Shown: positions 1-8,381 of the stretch, piece by piece | How the letters are laid out: each line of letters begins with the position of its first letter | How positions within the stretch are numbered: position 1 is the stretch's first letter | Origin: DASPXY01 sp038227745 | GTDB taxonomy: Bacteria > Planctomycetota > Planctomycetia > Gemmatales > Gemmataceae | DNA length: 19,148 nucleotides | Assembly: GCA_038227745.1 (NCBI GenBank) | Contig: JBBRPS010000079.1 | Location: forward strand, 1 to 19,148 | Reading direction: 5' to 3' | Translations under genes and position numbers: made by a program | Notes under the pieces: model-generated | Databases searched by the model: none | Told to the model about the DNA's origin: nothing | The model's input: only the letters and a program-made list of their open reading frames with translations

Positions 1-361
1 CGACGACGAGCAGCAGGACCATCAGGACGGTGCTGAGCGGCCCGCCGAAGCGAAAGCCGCTGTGGTAGACGAGGAACGGCACGCACAGGAGGCCGAGCCA
101 GATGTGCGCCCGCATCCAGGCCTGGGCGCGGCCGATGCGCCAGACGCGCACCTTCTTGCGCGCCCAGAGGAGGAACTCGAACAGGCAGATGAGGCCGCCG
201 AGGACGCCGAGGACGAGGCCGACCAGGCTGCTGCCGCCGGGCCAGTGCGGCGCGGCGGCCGCGGTGGCGAAGTACCAGACGCTCGCGAGAGCGGTGGCGA
301 GGAGGGTGAAAAGGAACCAGGGGCGGTGCGGCGGCCAGTGGTCGCGTCCGAAGATCAGCAC
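1..361 (-). CDS. Multi-spanning membrane protein, probably haem-binding, N-terminal part (runs off left edge)
   Basis: The reverse strand is open from a GTG at 361 to the window edge, giving 120 residues starting VLIFGRDHWPPHRPW. An upstream in-frame TGA and the lack of any other ATG/GTG/TTG support this start, and a GGGAG lies 9 nt before it. Three hydrophobic segments are visible, at about residues 15-37, 44-66 and 86-120, with a basic ARKKVRVWR loop between the second and third. H86 (AHIWLG) and H100 (VYHSG) sit in the third segment in a pattern like haem-b ligands of cytochrome b561 or ferric-reductase-type membrane domains. That similarity is by motif only. The C-terminal part, which could carry a redox or Fe-S domain, is outside the window. 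It lies on the same strand as the kinase upstream of it but is separated by a hairpin and a good promoter candidate, so it is probably transcribed separately. Confidence 0.7.
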   Translation of the reverse strand, partial: MLIFGRDHWPPHRPWFLFTLLATALASVWYFATAAAAPHWPGGSSLVGLVLGVLGGLICLFEFLLWARKKVRVWRIGRAQAWMRAHIWLGLLCVPFLVYHSGFRFGGPLSTVLMVLLLVV

Positions 362-426
362 GGTGCGAGTCTCCCAGGGGTCGCGGCCGGACCGGCGGCG
401 CCGGCGGACTCGGCCAAGGTGTTGCT

Positions 427-455
427 CTTCTATTAGTCGCGGGGGGGGATGTCAA
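427..455 (-). promoter_or_regulatory. Candidate sigma-70 promoter for the membrane-protein gene
   Basis: On the minus strand a perfect TTGACA (455-450) is followed, after exactly 17 nt, by TAGAAG (432-427, 4 of 6 matches to TATAAT). The spacer contains a run of eight C. Transcription would begin near 420, about 60 nt before the GTG at 361. Planctomycete promoter rules are poorly known, so this is a sequence match only. Confidence 0.4.
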
Positions 456-472
456 CGAGCCGGCACAGAATG

Positions 473-502
473 GCGCGCCGGTGGCGCCGGCCACCGGCGC
501 GC
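473..502 (-). terminator. Strong GC hairpin downstream of the kinase gene
   Basis: A perfect 13-bp stem (473-485 pairing with 490-502) encloses a 4-nt loop. It begins 24 nt after the kinase stop codon and lies between that gene and the promoter candidate at 427-455. There is no U-tract, so it could be a factor-dependent terminator or an mRNA 3'-end stabiliser rather than a classical intrinsic terminator. Confidence 0.45.
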
Positions 503-526
503 GGCCCCGCGCCCCGGCGAGGGGTT

Positions 527-3500
527 TTACGGATCCTTGAGCAGCGTCTCGGCCTCCTCCAGCAGCAGCCGGTGCCGCAGTCGCGTGGCCCAGTACGCGC
601 GCTCGCCCGCGGGGGCGGCCTCCTCGCGCAGCGTGCCGACCCGCGCTTTGTCCAGCCAGCGGCGGGCCTCGTCCCGGTCCTTCAGGCGGTGGTGGGCCAT
701 CGCGAGGAACAGCCAGTCGTCGAGCGTCTCGCTGCCGCGGGACTTGATGGCGGCCCGCAGGCGTTCGACGCTCTCCTTGAAGTCGCCATTGCGGTAGAAC
801 ACGGCGCCGAGCGTGTTGAGGTAGTTCGGGTCCGCCGTCCCGGCACCCAGCTTCCCCTCCAGCCAGGCGCGGTTGGTCCCCAGGCCGTGGATGGCCCGCG
901 CCCAGGCCACCTCGTTGGCGGCGAAGGCGCCCGCGGTCCACCGAAACTGGGCCCACACGGCCTCGACGGCCTTCCGCGCGCCCTGGACGTCGCCCAGAGC
1001 GCGGAGGGCCAACGCCAGCCGTTCGCTGCGGTACAGTTCCAGCGGGTGTGCTTCGACCGCGCGGGCCAGGTCGTCCCGTGCCGCCGGCCAGCGTCCCAGG
1101 TCGGCCTGCACCAGGCCCCGCGGGTAGTACACCTCAACACCGGCCCCGAGCTCGAGGGCGCTGGTGTAATCCGCCAGCGCCTCCGCCGGGCGCCCCAGGG
1201 CGGCGCGGGCGATGCCCCGCTGCCACCGCGCCCGCCAGTCCTTCGGGCCTGCCTGGACCGCTGCGTCCAGTCGCGGGAGGTAGCGCTCGGCGCGGCGGCG
1301 GTTGCCGAGGAGGACGAGCAGGTTGTCCCACAGCCACGGCTGGTCATGCCCCCCGGCCGAGGCGGCGAGGAGATCGTCCAGGGCCTCGCCCTGCCGTTTT
1401 TCGGCCAGGGCGAGCGCGGCCCGATGCACACGCACCTCGGGGTCCCGCGGGGCGGCGGCGACGCAGGCGTCCCACACCGCCAGGGCGTCCTGCCGGTGCC
1501 CGCGCTCCTGCAGGCGCCGGGCCTCGCCCAGCCGCCAGTTCTGCACCCGGTCCGGCGGACAGGCGAAGTCTGCCGGGTACTGGCGGCGCAGGCGCTGCCA
1601 CAGGGCCCGGGTGTCGGCGGGCGGCAGCGGCGTCAACGCCCCGGTGGGGTCGATCCGCCGCCCGGCGTACAGGTGCGCCAGGGCCGTCAGGTCCTCCGCC
1701 GGCCGGTCGTCGGGGACGAAGGCCCACAGGCGCGCCATGTCGTCATCCCCGGCGGTGAGGATCTGCCCGCCGTCGGGACGGAACCAGGCCTCGCGCACCT
1801 GACTGACATGTTTCAGGGGCGGCCCGACGCGCTCCCCGGTGGCCGCGTCCCAGACCTGGGTCGTCCCGTCCTCACTCGCCGTCAGCAGGAAGCGGCCGTC
1901 CGGGCTGAAGTGCGTCTTCTCGACTGAGCCGCGGTGAGTCAGGGGCGGGGTCCGCGGCGCCCCAGTCAGTGCGTCCCAGATGCGAGCACTCCCGTCGCCG
2001 TGGCCCGTGGCGAGCAGCCGGCCGTCGGGGCTGAACGCGGCGACCTTGCCGGTGGAGGGGAGGTGCAAGGTGAGCAGCTCTCGGCCGCTCTTCGCGTCCC
2101 AGACGCGCACGGTGTGGTCGCCGCCCGGGGTGGCCAGGCGCCGCCCGTCGGGGCTGAAGGACGGGGTGAGGACCCAGTAGCGGTGCTTCAGGAGCGGGGT
2201 TACGGGCTCGCCGTTGGCCATGTCCCGAACCTGGGCGGCGCTCGTCGAGGCACTGGCGGTGGCCAGCAGGCGCCCGTCCGGGCTCAGGGACAGGGGGAGC
2301 CCACGGTAGCCGTTGGCGAAGGGCTTCCACAGGTGCCGGTCGGCGGCGGGGCCCCAGGCGGTGATCACGGCTAACCCGTCGGCCGGGTCCTGGGCGGCGG
2401 TGACCAGGCAGCCGTCCGGGGCCGCCTGCAGGCGGTAGACCGCCGCCGGGTGGACCAGGGGCGCGCCGGCCGGCCGGCCCGTGGCCGGGTCCCAGAGGCG
2501 GACTCGCCGGTCTCCCCCCGCGGTGAAGACGACCCGGCCGTCACGGCGGAAGTCGGCCGCCGAGACCCCGCCCTCCTGTGGGAGAGGGGGGGTGGCAGGC
2601 CGGCCTGTGGCGGCGTCCCAGACCCGGGCCGTCCCGTCGAGGCTGGCGGTCACGACGCGCCGGCCGTCCGGGCTGTAGCGGGCGGACCAGACGGGGGAGC
2701 GGTGGCCGAGCGGGGGAAGGGGCGCGCTCTGCCCGGCCAGGTCCCACAGCCGGGCCACCTGGTCGTCTTCGGCGCTCAGGACACGGCGGCCGTCGTCCTG
2801 GAGAGTCGTCCGGAGCGGATGCGCGGAGGAACGCACCACCGCCGAGAAGGCCTCCCGCTTGAGCGGGTCCCAGGCCTGCGCGCCGGAGCCCCCGGCGACG
2901 AGTACCGTGATCGCCTGGCGGCCGAACCGGACGTCGTGACCGCTGCGGGGCAACTCGTGCAGCACCTTTCCGGTCCGCGCCTCGCGCAGGAACCGGCCGG
3001 AGAAGATCTTCGCGCTCCCGGGATCGAACGTGGCGTACGCCCCACCCGGCAGAGGGGCCGTCAGGGCGACCCTCTCGCTCACGTCCCAGACGCGAACGTT
3101 GTTCCCAAAGTCGCTCGTTGCCAGGAGTCGGCCGTCGGGACTGAAGACGACGTGAACGACTCGCTCGGGGTTTTCGAGGGGGCCGCCCAGGGCCGCACCC
3201 GTGGTCGCGTCGAACACGGACGCCCCCCGGGGGCCGCCGACAGCCACCTTGTCCCCGTCGGGGCTGAACGCGACCCGGAAGGAGGCAACGTGGCCGAGCG
3301 GGAGGGGCGTCGGCCGGCCGGTGGCGATGTCCCACAGGGCGGCGGCGGGCTTGCCGGCCCGGTCATGCGCGATGGCCTTCGCCGGCGAGCCGGTATCCAC
3401 CCCCACGGGCGGGACCCACAGGGTGGCGGGGTCGCCGCAGGCCGTGGCCACCCTGCGGCCGTCCGGACTGAAGGCGACATCGTGGACGCCGGCCGCGTGC

Positions 3501-5119
3501 TTGAGGGGCGCGGTCACCGGCCGCCCCGTCGCCGCGTCCCAGACGCGCGCCGTGCCGTCGGCGCTGGCGGTGGCCACGCGGCGGCCGTCGGGGCTGAAGC
3601 GCGCCTGGTAGACAAAGCTGCCGTGGCGGAGCAGGGCGCCGACCGGCTCGGCGGTGGCGGCGTCCCAGACGCGCGCCGTGCCGTCGTAGCCGGCCGTGAT
3701 GACCCGCGTGCCGTCCGGGCTCAGGTGTGCGGCGGCGACAGGGGCGTCGTGGGGGAACAGCCCCGTCAGGCGCGGCAGCAGGCGCAGGACGCCGCCGATC
3801 CGCAGCCGGTGGACCGGCTCGCGCTCCGGGTCGCCCCGGTCCAGCTCCAAGGCCTTGACGTACCAGAGCAGGGCCAGGGTCAGCTCGCCCTCCTCCTGAC
3901 GCCGCGAACCGTTGGCGACGTACTGCAGAGAAAGTTGGCGTCGGAGATCTTCGCCGCGCGCGCGCTCGCCGCGGGCGCGCTGCAGGGCCTCCCCCTTGGC
4001 CCGCTCCTCGCCCTCGGCCAGGGCGTACATCTCGACAGCCACGACGGTGGACGCGACGGCAGCGCCCCCCAGCAGCAGGACCAGGGCCGCGCTCAACCCC
4101 GCGATGACCGGGTTGCGCCGCGCCCAGCGCCACGCGCGTTCCAGGCGCCCGACCGGCCGCGCCTTGACCGGCTCGCCGCGCCGCCAGCGGCGCAGGTCGT
4201 CGGCCAGCTCCTGCGCGGTCTGATAACGGCGGCCCGGCTCCTTGGCGAGGGCCTTGAGGCAGATCGTCTCCAGGTCGCGCGGGACCTTGTCGTTGAGGCT
4301 GCGCGGCGGCCGCGGCTCCTCGCGCAGCACCTGGTACAGCAGCATCCGGGCATTGCCGCGGAACGGCAGCTCGCCGGCCAGCAGTTCGTACAGCACGACG
4401 CCGAGGCTGTAGACATCGCTGCGGCCATCGACCTCGTGCGACTGGCCGCGCGCCTGCTCGGGGCTCATGTAGGCCGGCGTGCCGAGGACGTGGCCCTCCA
4501 GGGTCATGGTGACCTCGCCGGCGTCGCGCTTGGCCAGGCCGAAGTCCATGAGGCGCGGCCGGCCCTCGAAGTCGAGCATGACGTTGGCCGGCTTGACGTC
4601 GCGGTGGACGACCCCCTGGGCGTGCGCGTAGGCGAGGGCGTCGGCCAGGGCGGCGACCAGCTCGGCGGCCTCGCGGAAGGTCAGCCGCCCGGCGGTCAGG
4701 CGGTCGGCGAGGGTCACGCCCTCGACGTACTCGCTGACGAGGTAGGGCACGCCGTCCGCCTGGCCGACGTCGTGGACGGTGACGATGCCGGGGTGGCGCA
4801 GCTGGGCGACGCTGCGGGCCTCGCGCAGGAAGCGGTCTTCCTGCCCCGTGCTGCCCAGGCTGCCGGCGCGGGGCACCTTGACGGCGACGAGGCGGTCCAG
4901 TTCCGGGTCGCGGGCCTTGTAGACGGTGCCGCAGGTGCCCGCCCCGAGCTGTTCGAGCAGCTCGTACTTGCCGAGCATACGCCGCTCGGGCCGCCAGGAT
5001 CCGGTGGCCTCCCCCGAGACCTGCCAGCCGGAGCCGCACGAAGGGCAGACGACGCCCTCGGCGGCGATGGTCTCGAGGACCTCGGCCGGGGTGCCGCAGT
5101 GGGGGCAGCGCAGGTGCAT
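527..5119 (-). CDS. Transmembrane Ser/Thr protein kinase with zinc ribbon, about 16 WD40 repeats and TPR tail
   Basis: The predicted protein has 1530 residues. It opens with a zinc ribbon (CPHC at 5-8, CPSC at 25-28). A complete Hanks-type kinase domain follows at about 52-310: glycine loop LGAGTCGTVYKA, K81 (VAVK), HRDVKPAN at 172-179 with catalytic D174, DFG at 192-194, and SPE at 219-221. All catalytic residues are present, so it should be an active kinase in the cytoplasm. A single membrane helix lies at about 336-365. About 16 WD40 blades (SPDGRRVATAS...DGTARVWDAATG type) span about 456-1138, enough for two propellers, and TPR-like helices fill 1185-1530. The WD40/TPR part would face the periplasm if topology is standard. 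The open frame continues to 6319, but that extension lies antisense to the FHA gene and has no kinase-family homology. The ATG at 5119 directly begins the zinc ribbon. No Shine-Dalgarno precedes it. Confidence 0.93.
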   Translation of the reverse strand: MHLRCPHCGTPAEVLETIAAEGVVCPSCGSGWQVSGEATGSWRPERRMLGKYELLEQLGAGTCGTVYKARDPELDRLVAVKVPRAGSLGSTGQEDRFLREARSVAQLRHPGIVTVHDVGQADGVPYLVSEYVEGVTLADRLTAGRLTFREAAELVAALADALAYAHAQGVVHRDVKPANVMLDFEGRPRLMDFGLAKRDAGEVTMTLEGHVLGTPAYMSPEQARGQSHEVDGRSDVYSLGVVLYELLAGELPFRGNARMLLYQVLREEPRPPRSLNDKVPRDLETICLKALAKEPGRRYQTAQELADDLRRWRRGEPVKARPVGRLERAWRWARRNPVIAGLSAALVLLLGGAAVASTVVAVEMYALAEGEERAKGEALQRARGERARGEDLRRQLSLQYVANGSRRQEEGELTLALLWYVKALELDRGDPEREPVHRLRIGGVLRLLPRLTGLFPHDAPVAAAHLSPDGTRVITAGYDGTARVWDAATAEPVGALLRHGSFVYQARFSPDGRRVATASADGTARVWDAATGRPVTAPLKHAAGVHDVAFSPDGRRVATACGDPATLWVPPVGVDTGSPAKAIAHDRAGKPAAALWDIATGRPTPLPLGHVASFRVAFSPDGDKVAVGGPRGASVFDATTGAALGGPLENPERVVHVVFSPDGRLLATSDFGNNVRVWDVSERVALTAPLPGGAYATFDPGSAKIFSGRFLREARTGKVLHELPRSGHDVRFGRQAITVLVAGGSGAQAWDPLKREAFSAVVRSSAHPLRTTLQDDGRRVLSAEDDQVARLWDLAGQSAPLPPLGHRSPVWSARYSPDGRRVVTASLDGTARVWDAATGRPATPPLPQEGGVSAADFRRDGRVVFTAGGDRRVRLWDPATGRPAGAPLVHPAAVYRLQAAPDGCLVTAAQDPADGLAVITAWGPAADRHLWKPFANGYRGLPLSLSPDGRLLATASASTSAAQVRDMANGEPVTPLLKHRYWVLTPSFSPDGRRLATPGGDHTVRVWDAKSGRELLTLHLPSTGKVAAFSPDGRLLATGHGDGSARIWDALTGAPRTPPLTHRGSVEKTHFSPDGRFLLTASEDGTTQVWDAATGERVGPPLKHVSQVREAWFRPDGGQILTAGDDDMARLWAFVPDDRPAEDLTALAHLYAGRRIDPTGALTPLPPADTRALWQRLRRQYPADFACPPDRVQNWRLGEARRLQERGHRQDALAVWDACVAAAPRDPEVRVHRAALALAEKRQGEALDDLLAASAGGHDQPWLWDNLLVLLGNRRRAERYLPRLDAAVQAGPKDWRARWQRGIARAALGRPAEALADYTSALELGAGVEVYYPRGLVQADLGRWPAARDDLARAVEAHPLELYRSERLALALRALGDVQGARKAVEAVWAQFRWTAGAFAANEVAWARAIHGLGTNRAWLEGKLGAGTADPNYLNTLGAVFYRNGDFKESVERLRAAIKSRGSETLDDWLFLAMAHHRLKDRDEARRWLDKARVGTLREEAAPAGERAYWATRLRHRLLLEEAETLLKDP
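3534..3686 (-). repeat. Identical 27-bp blocks in adjacent WD40 repeats
   Basis: Positions 3534-3560 and 3660-3686 are identical over 27 bp and are spaced 126 bp, exactly 42 codons or one WD40 blade. They encode the DGTARVWDA strand of consecutive blades. A diverged version recurs near 2614-2640. Identity at DNA level suggests recent duplication or gene conversion between blades. Confidence 0.8.
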
Positions 5120-5371
5120 GGGAGAAGGGAGTTGGCCAGCCGGCCCGGGAGTAACGAGGGATGCAGCCCCGAGGCCGGTGAGGGCGGGGCGGTCCCTTCT
5201 CCTCTCAGGGTAACGGCCGCCGCGAGGGGCGACAAGCCGCCGCTTTCGCGCGGCCCCGTTGACGGCGTGCCGCACGCGGGTCAGAATGGGAGCTGAAGCC
5301 AGCGCCCCGGCCCGCCGCGGCCGGGCCCGTCCGCCCCGGAACTCGCGTCTCTCTGCACGTTGAGGCTGCCC
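5120..5371. promoter_or_regulatory. Shared divergent promoter region of the kinase and FHA pseudokinase genes
   Basis: This 252-bp gap separates the two divergent start codons. On the minus strand TTGTCG (5235-5230) and TACCCT (5212-5207), 17 nt apart, are a weak promoter candidate for the WD40 kinase. The 10-bp word at 5121-5130 is repeated inverted at 5193-5202. In the kinase transcript this places TCCCTTCTCC directly before the ATG, able to pair with GGAGAAGGGA about 60 nt upstream. No ORF or RNA gene was recognised here. Confidence 0.5.
5259..5287 (+). promoter_or_regulatory. Candidate sigma-70 promoter for the FHA gene
   Basis: TTGACG (5259-5264, 5 of 6) is followed, after 17 nt, by CAGAAT (5282-5287, 4 of 6). 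Transcription would start near 5294, leaving a leader of about 78 nt before the ATG at 5372. This is a sequence match only. Confidence 0.35.
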
Positions 5372-6589
5372 ATGCCTGCTCAGCTCGTCGTCGTCGCCGG
5401 CCCCGACAAGGGTAGGGCGTTCCCCCTCAAGTCCGGGGAAACCATGCTCATCGGCCGTGGCCGCAACACCGGGGCGCTGCTCACCGACCCGAGCGTCTCG
5501 CGCGTCCACTGCGAGGTGAAGCTGGAGGGCGAGCAGGCCGTGCTCGTGGACCTCGGCAGCAGCACCGGCACGCAGGTCAACGGCAAGCGCGTCGAGCGGC
5601 ACGAACTGGAGACGGACGACATCATCCGCATCGGCGACACGCGCTTCCGCTTTGAAGGCCCGGAGGACGCGGACGATGACGGCCGCCTGCCGGCGGGCGT
5701 CGCCCGGCCGCCGCTGCTCCCCGCGGAGCGGATCCAGGAGCTGGGGGGCTGCTGGCTGGGCCGTTACCAGCTCGGCGCGCTGCTGGCGCAGGGGCAGGTC
5801 GGCGCGGTGTTCCAGGGCCGCGACAGCAAGCACGACCGGCCGGTGGCGCTGAAGGTGTTCTGGCCGGAGTTCGCGCGCGACGCCCGCGAGGTGCGCCGCT
5901 TCGTGCGGTCGATGAAGACCATGCTGCCGCTGCAGCACCCCCACCTGGTGCGGCTGCTGGCGGCGGGGCTGACGCAGCCGTACTGCTGGATCGCGATGGA
6001 GTACGTCGAGGGCAAGAGCCTGGCGGAGGTCACGGACCGCGGCGCGACGATGCCGTGGCCGCAGGCGCTGCGGATGGGCGCCCACGTCAGCCGGGCGCTG
6101 GTCTTCGCGCACTTCCACCGCATCGTCCACCGCAACGTGTCGCCGCGGAACATCCTCGTGCGGACCGCCGACGGGACGGCGAAGCTCGGCGACCTGCTGA
6201 TGGCCCGGGCGCTGGAGGTGACGCCGAGCGTGCAGGTGACGAAGCCGGGCGAGTTGCTGGGCGACGTGCATTACATGGCGCCGGAGCGGACGACGGGCAT
6301 CGCGACCGACGTGGACCACCGCTCGGACATGTACAGCCTGGGGGCGACGGTGTATGCGCTGCTGGCGGGGCGGCCGCCGGTCAAGGGCAGCTCGATGATC
6401 GAGACATTGCTGAAGATCCGGCAGGAGCAGCCGGCGCCATTGAAGCAGTTACGACCGCTGGTGCCGGACGCTCTGGACACGGTCGTGATGAAGCTGCTGG
6501 CGAAGCGGCCCGAGCAGCGCTACCAGACGGCCGCGGAGCTGCTGGGGGAGCTGGAGCGGTTTGCCAAGTCGGTCGGTGAGAAGACGTGA
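5372..6589 (+). CDS. FHA-domain protein with kinase-fold domain, probable pseudokinase
   Basis: The product has 405 residues. An N-terminal FHA domain (about 5-95) carries the phosphothreonine-binding signatures LIGRG (26-30), SRVH (43-46) and SSTGTQVNG (63-71). A kinase fold follows at about 132-398. K161 (VALKV) and APE (303-305) are kept, but the HRD motif reads HRN (253-255), so the catalytic Asp is Asn255. The next Lys is Ser257, DFG reads DLL (274-276), the glycine loop reads LLAQGQVGAV, and the alpha-C Glu position looks like Ser180. The family's role is to bind phosphothreonine partners. With so many catalytic losses, a scaffold or regulator role is more likely than phosphotransfer. 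The ATG at 5372 is chosen because GAGG sits 6 nt upstream. A TTG at 5360 would overlap that ribosome site. The gene is divergent from the active kinase and could be its partner. Confidence 0.9.
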   Translation: MPAQLVVVAGPDKGRAFPLKSGETMLIGRGRNTGALLTDPSVSRVHCEVKLEGEQAVLVDLGSSTGTQVNGKRVERHELETDDIIRIGDTRFRFEGPEDADDDGRLPAGVARPPLLPAERIQELGGCWLGRYQLGALLAQGQVGAVFQGRDSKHDRPVALKVFWPEFARDAREVRRFVRSMKTMLPLQHPHLVRLLAAGLTQPYCWIAMEYVEGKSLAEVTDRGATMPWPQALRMGAHVSRALVFAHFHRIVHRNVSPRNILVRTADGTAKLGDLLMARALEVTPSVQVTKPGELLGDVHYMAPERTTGIATDVDHRSDMYSLGATVYALLAGRPPVKGSSMIETLLKIRQEQPAPLKQLRPLVPDALDTVVMKLLAKRPEQRYQTAAELLGELERFAKSVGEKT

Positions 6590-6659
6590 AGAGCGGCAGA
6601 AATGAGTGGCCGTTCGTTTAGCCGCGGTGTACTAGCCGGGGAACGGGACACGCGCCCGG

Positions 6660-8381
6660 TCAGAACAGGAAATACCGCTGCGCCATCGGCAGCACCTTCG
6701 CCGGCGCGCACTCCAGCAATTCGCCGTCCGCCCACACGCGATACGTGTCCGGGTCTACCTTGATCTTCGGCATCGCCGTGTTGTGCGGCAGGTCCTTCTT
6801 GCCCACCGTGCGACAGCCCCTCACCGCCACCACCGGCCGCTGCAAGCCGTACCGCTCCGGCACCTTCGCGTCCAGCGCCGCCTGCGACACGAACGTCAGG
6901 CTGCACAGCGTCTGCGCCCGCCCGTAGGCCGCGAACATCGGCCGCATGCAGACCGGCTGCGGCGTCGGAATGCTCGCGTTCGCGTCCCCCATCTGTGCGT
7001 ACGCGATCATGCCGCCCTTGAGCACCAGCTCCGGCTTCACCCCGAAGAAGGCCGGCTTCCACAGCACCAGGTCGGCGAACTTCCCCGGCTCGATGCTCCC
7101 CACGTGCGCCGCGATGCCGTGCGTCAGCGCCGGACAGATCGTGTACTTCGCGACGTAACGCTTCGCACGGTTGTTATCGTTCCGCTCGCCGTCGCCCGCC
7201 AGCGGCCCCAACTGCACCTTCATCTTGTGGGCCGTCTGCCACGTCCGGATGATGACCTCGCCGATGCGGCCCATCGCCTGCGAGTCGGAGCTAATCATGC
7301 TCAAGACGCCGCGGTCGTGCAGGATGTCCTCGGCGGCGATCGTCTCGGCGCGGATGCGGCTCTCCGCGAACGCCACGTCCTCCGGCACCGACCGCGACAG
7401 GTGGTGACACACCATCAGCATGTCGAGGTGCTCGTCGATCGTGTTGACGGTGAACGGCCGCGTCGGATTGGTGCTCGACGGCAGCACGTTCGGCAGACTT
7501 GCGATCTTGATGATGTCCGGCGCGTGACCGCCGCCCGCCCCTTCCGTGTGGTAGGTGTGGATCGTCCGCCCCTTGATCGCCGCGATGGTGTCCTCCACGA
7601 AGCCGGACTCGTTGAGCGTGTCGGTGTGGATGGCGACCTGTACGTCGAGGGCGTCGGCGACGCTCAGACAGCAGTCGATGGCGGCGGGCGTGGTGCCCCA
7701 GTCCTCGTGCAGCTTCAGGCCGCAGGCGCCGGCGCGAATCTGCTCCTCCAGCGGGCCGGGCAGGCTGCCGTTGCCCTTGCCGAGGAAGCCGAGGTTGATC
7801 GGGAACGCCTCCGCGGCCTGGAGCATGCGCTCCAGGTTCCAGGCGCCCGGCGTGCAGGTCGTCGCGTTGGTGCCGGTCGCCGGCCCGGTGCCGCCGCCCA
7901 GGAGCGTGGTCAGGCCGGCGGCGATGGCGGTTTCCACCAGTTGTGGACAGATGAAGTGGACGTGGCTGTCGATGCCGCCGGCCGTGGCGATGAGGTTCTC
8001 GCCGGCGATGACCTCGGTGCCGGGGCCGATGACCAGCTTCGGATCGACGCCGGGCTGGATGAGCGGGTTGCCGGCCTTGCCGACGCCGACGATGCGGCCG
8101 CCGCGGACGCCGATGTCGCCCTTGACGATGCCCCAGTGGTCGAGGACGACCGCGTTGGTGATGACCAGGTCGAGCGGCGGTTCGGTGGGGGTGCCGGGCA
8201 GCGGCGACTGGCCCTGGCTGTCGCGGATCACCTTGCCGCCGCCAAACTGCACCTCCTCGCCGTAGACGGTGTAGTCCTTCTCGATCTCGATGAGCAGTTC
8301 GGTATCGGCGAGGCGGATGCGGTCGCCGGTGGTCGGGCCGTAGTGGCCGGCGTAGGAGGGACGGGACAGCTTGACGCTCAT
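6660..8381 (-). CDS. ureC: Urease alpha subunit
   Basis: The 573-residue product is full length for the catalytic urease subunit, which hydrolyses urea to ammonia and carbamate at a di-nickel centre in the cytoplasm. The expected active-site residues are all visible, each shifted +6 from Klebsiella numbering: H140 and H142 (DSHVH), carbamylated K223 (GLKLHEDWG), H225, H252 (AIHTDTLNESG), H278 (TYHTEGAGGGHAPD), D366 (SSDSQAMGR), and the flap C325-H326. The start ATG overlaps the ureB stop by four bases (ATGA), with GGGAG 7-8 nt before it, so translation is coupled to ureB. It is the last gene of the minus-strand run. Its stop faces the FHA gene across 70 bp in which no convincing terminator was seen. 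Confidence 0.98.
   Translation of the reverse strand: MSVKLSRPSYAGHYGPTTGDRIRLADTELLIEIEKDYTVYGEEVQFGGGKVIRDSQGQSPLPGTPTEPPLDLVITNAVVLDHWGIVKGDIGVRGGRIVGVGKAGNPLIQPGVDPKLVIGPGTEVIAGENLIATAGGIDSHVHFICPQLVETAIAAGLTTLLGGGTGPATGTNATTCTPGAWNLERMLQAAEAFPINLGFLGKGNGSLPGPLEEQIRAGACGLKLHEDWGTTPAAIDCCLSVADALDVQVAIHTDTLNESGFVEDTIAAIKGRTIHTYHTEGAGGGHAPDIIKIASLPNVLPSSTNPTRPFTVNTIDEHLDMLMVCHHLSRSVPEDVAFAESRIRAETIAAEDILHDRGVLSMISSDSQAMGRIGEVIIRTWQTAHKMKVQLGPLAGDGERNDNNRAKRYVAKYTICPALTHGIAAHVGSIEPGKFADLVLWKPAFFGVKPELVLKGGMIAYAQMGDANASIPTPQPVCMRPMFAAYGRAQTLCSLTFVSQAALDAKVPERYGLQRPVVAVRGCRTVGKKDLPHNTAMPKIKVDPDTYRVWADGELLECAPAKVLPMAQRYFLF

Noticed and set aside
449..5296. Long plus-strand open frames across the kinase gene (449-1927 and 2450-5296)
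   Set aside because: They are antisense frames produced by GC-rich codon third positions. Composition is low-complexity Gly/Arg/Ala/Val with no domain, while the minus strand encodes clear kinase and WD40 motifs.
5120..6319. 400-codon upstream extension of the WD40 kinase frame
   Set aside because: It runs antisense through the well-supported FHA gene, is rich in Arg/Ala/His as expected for a shadow frame, and the zinc ribbon begins exactly at the ATG at 5119.
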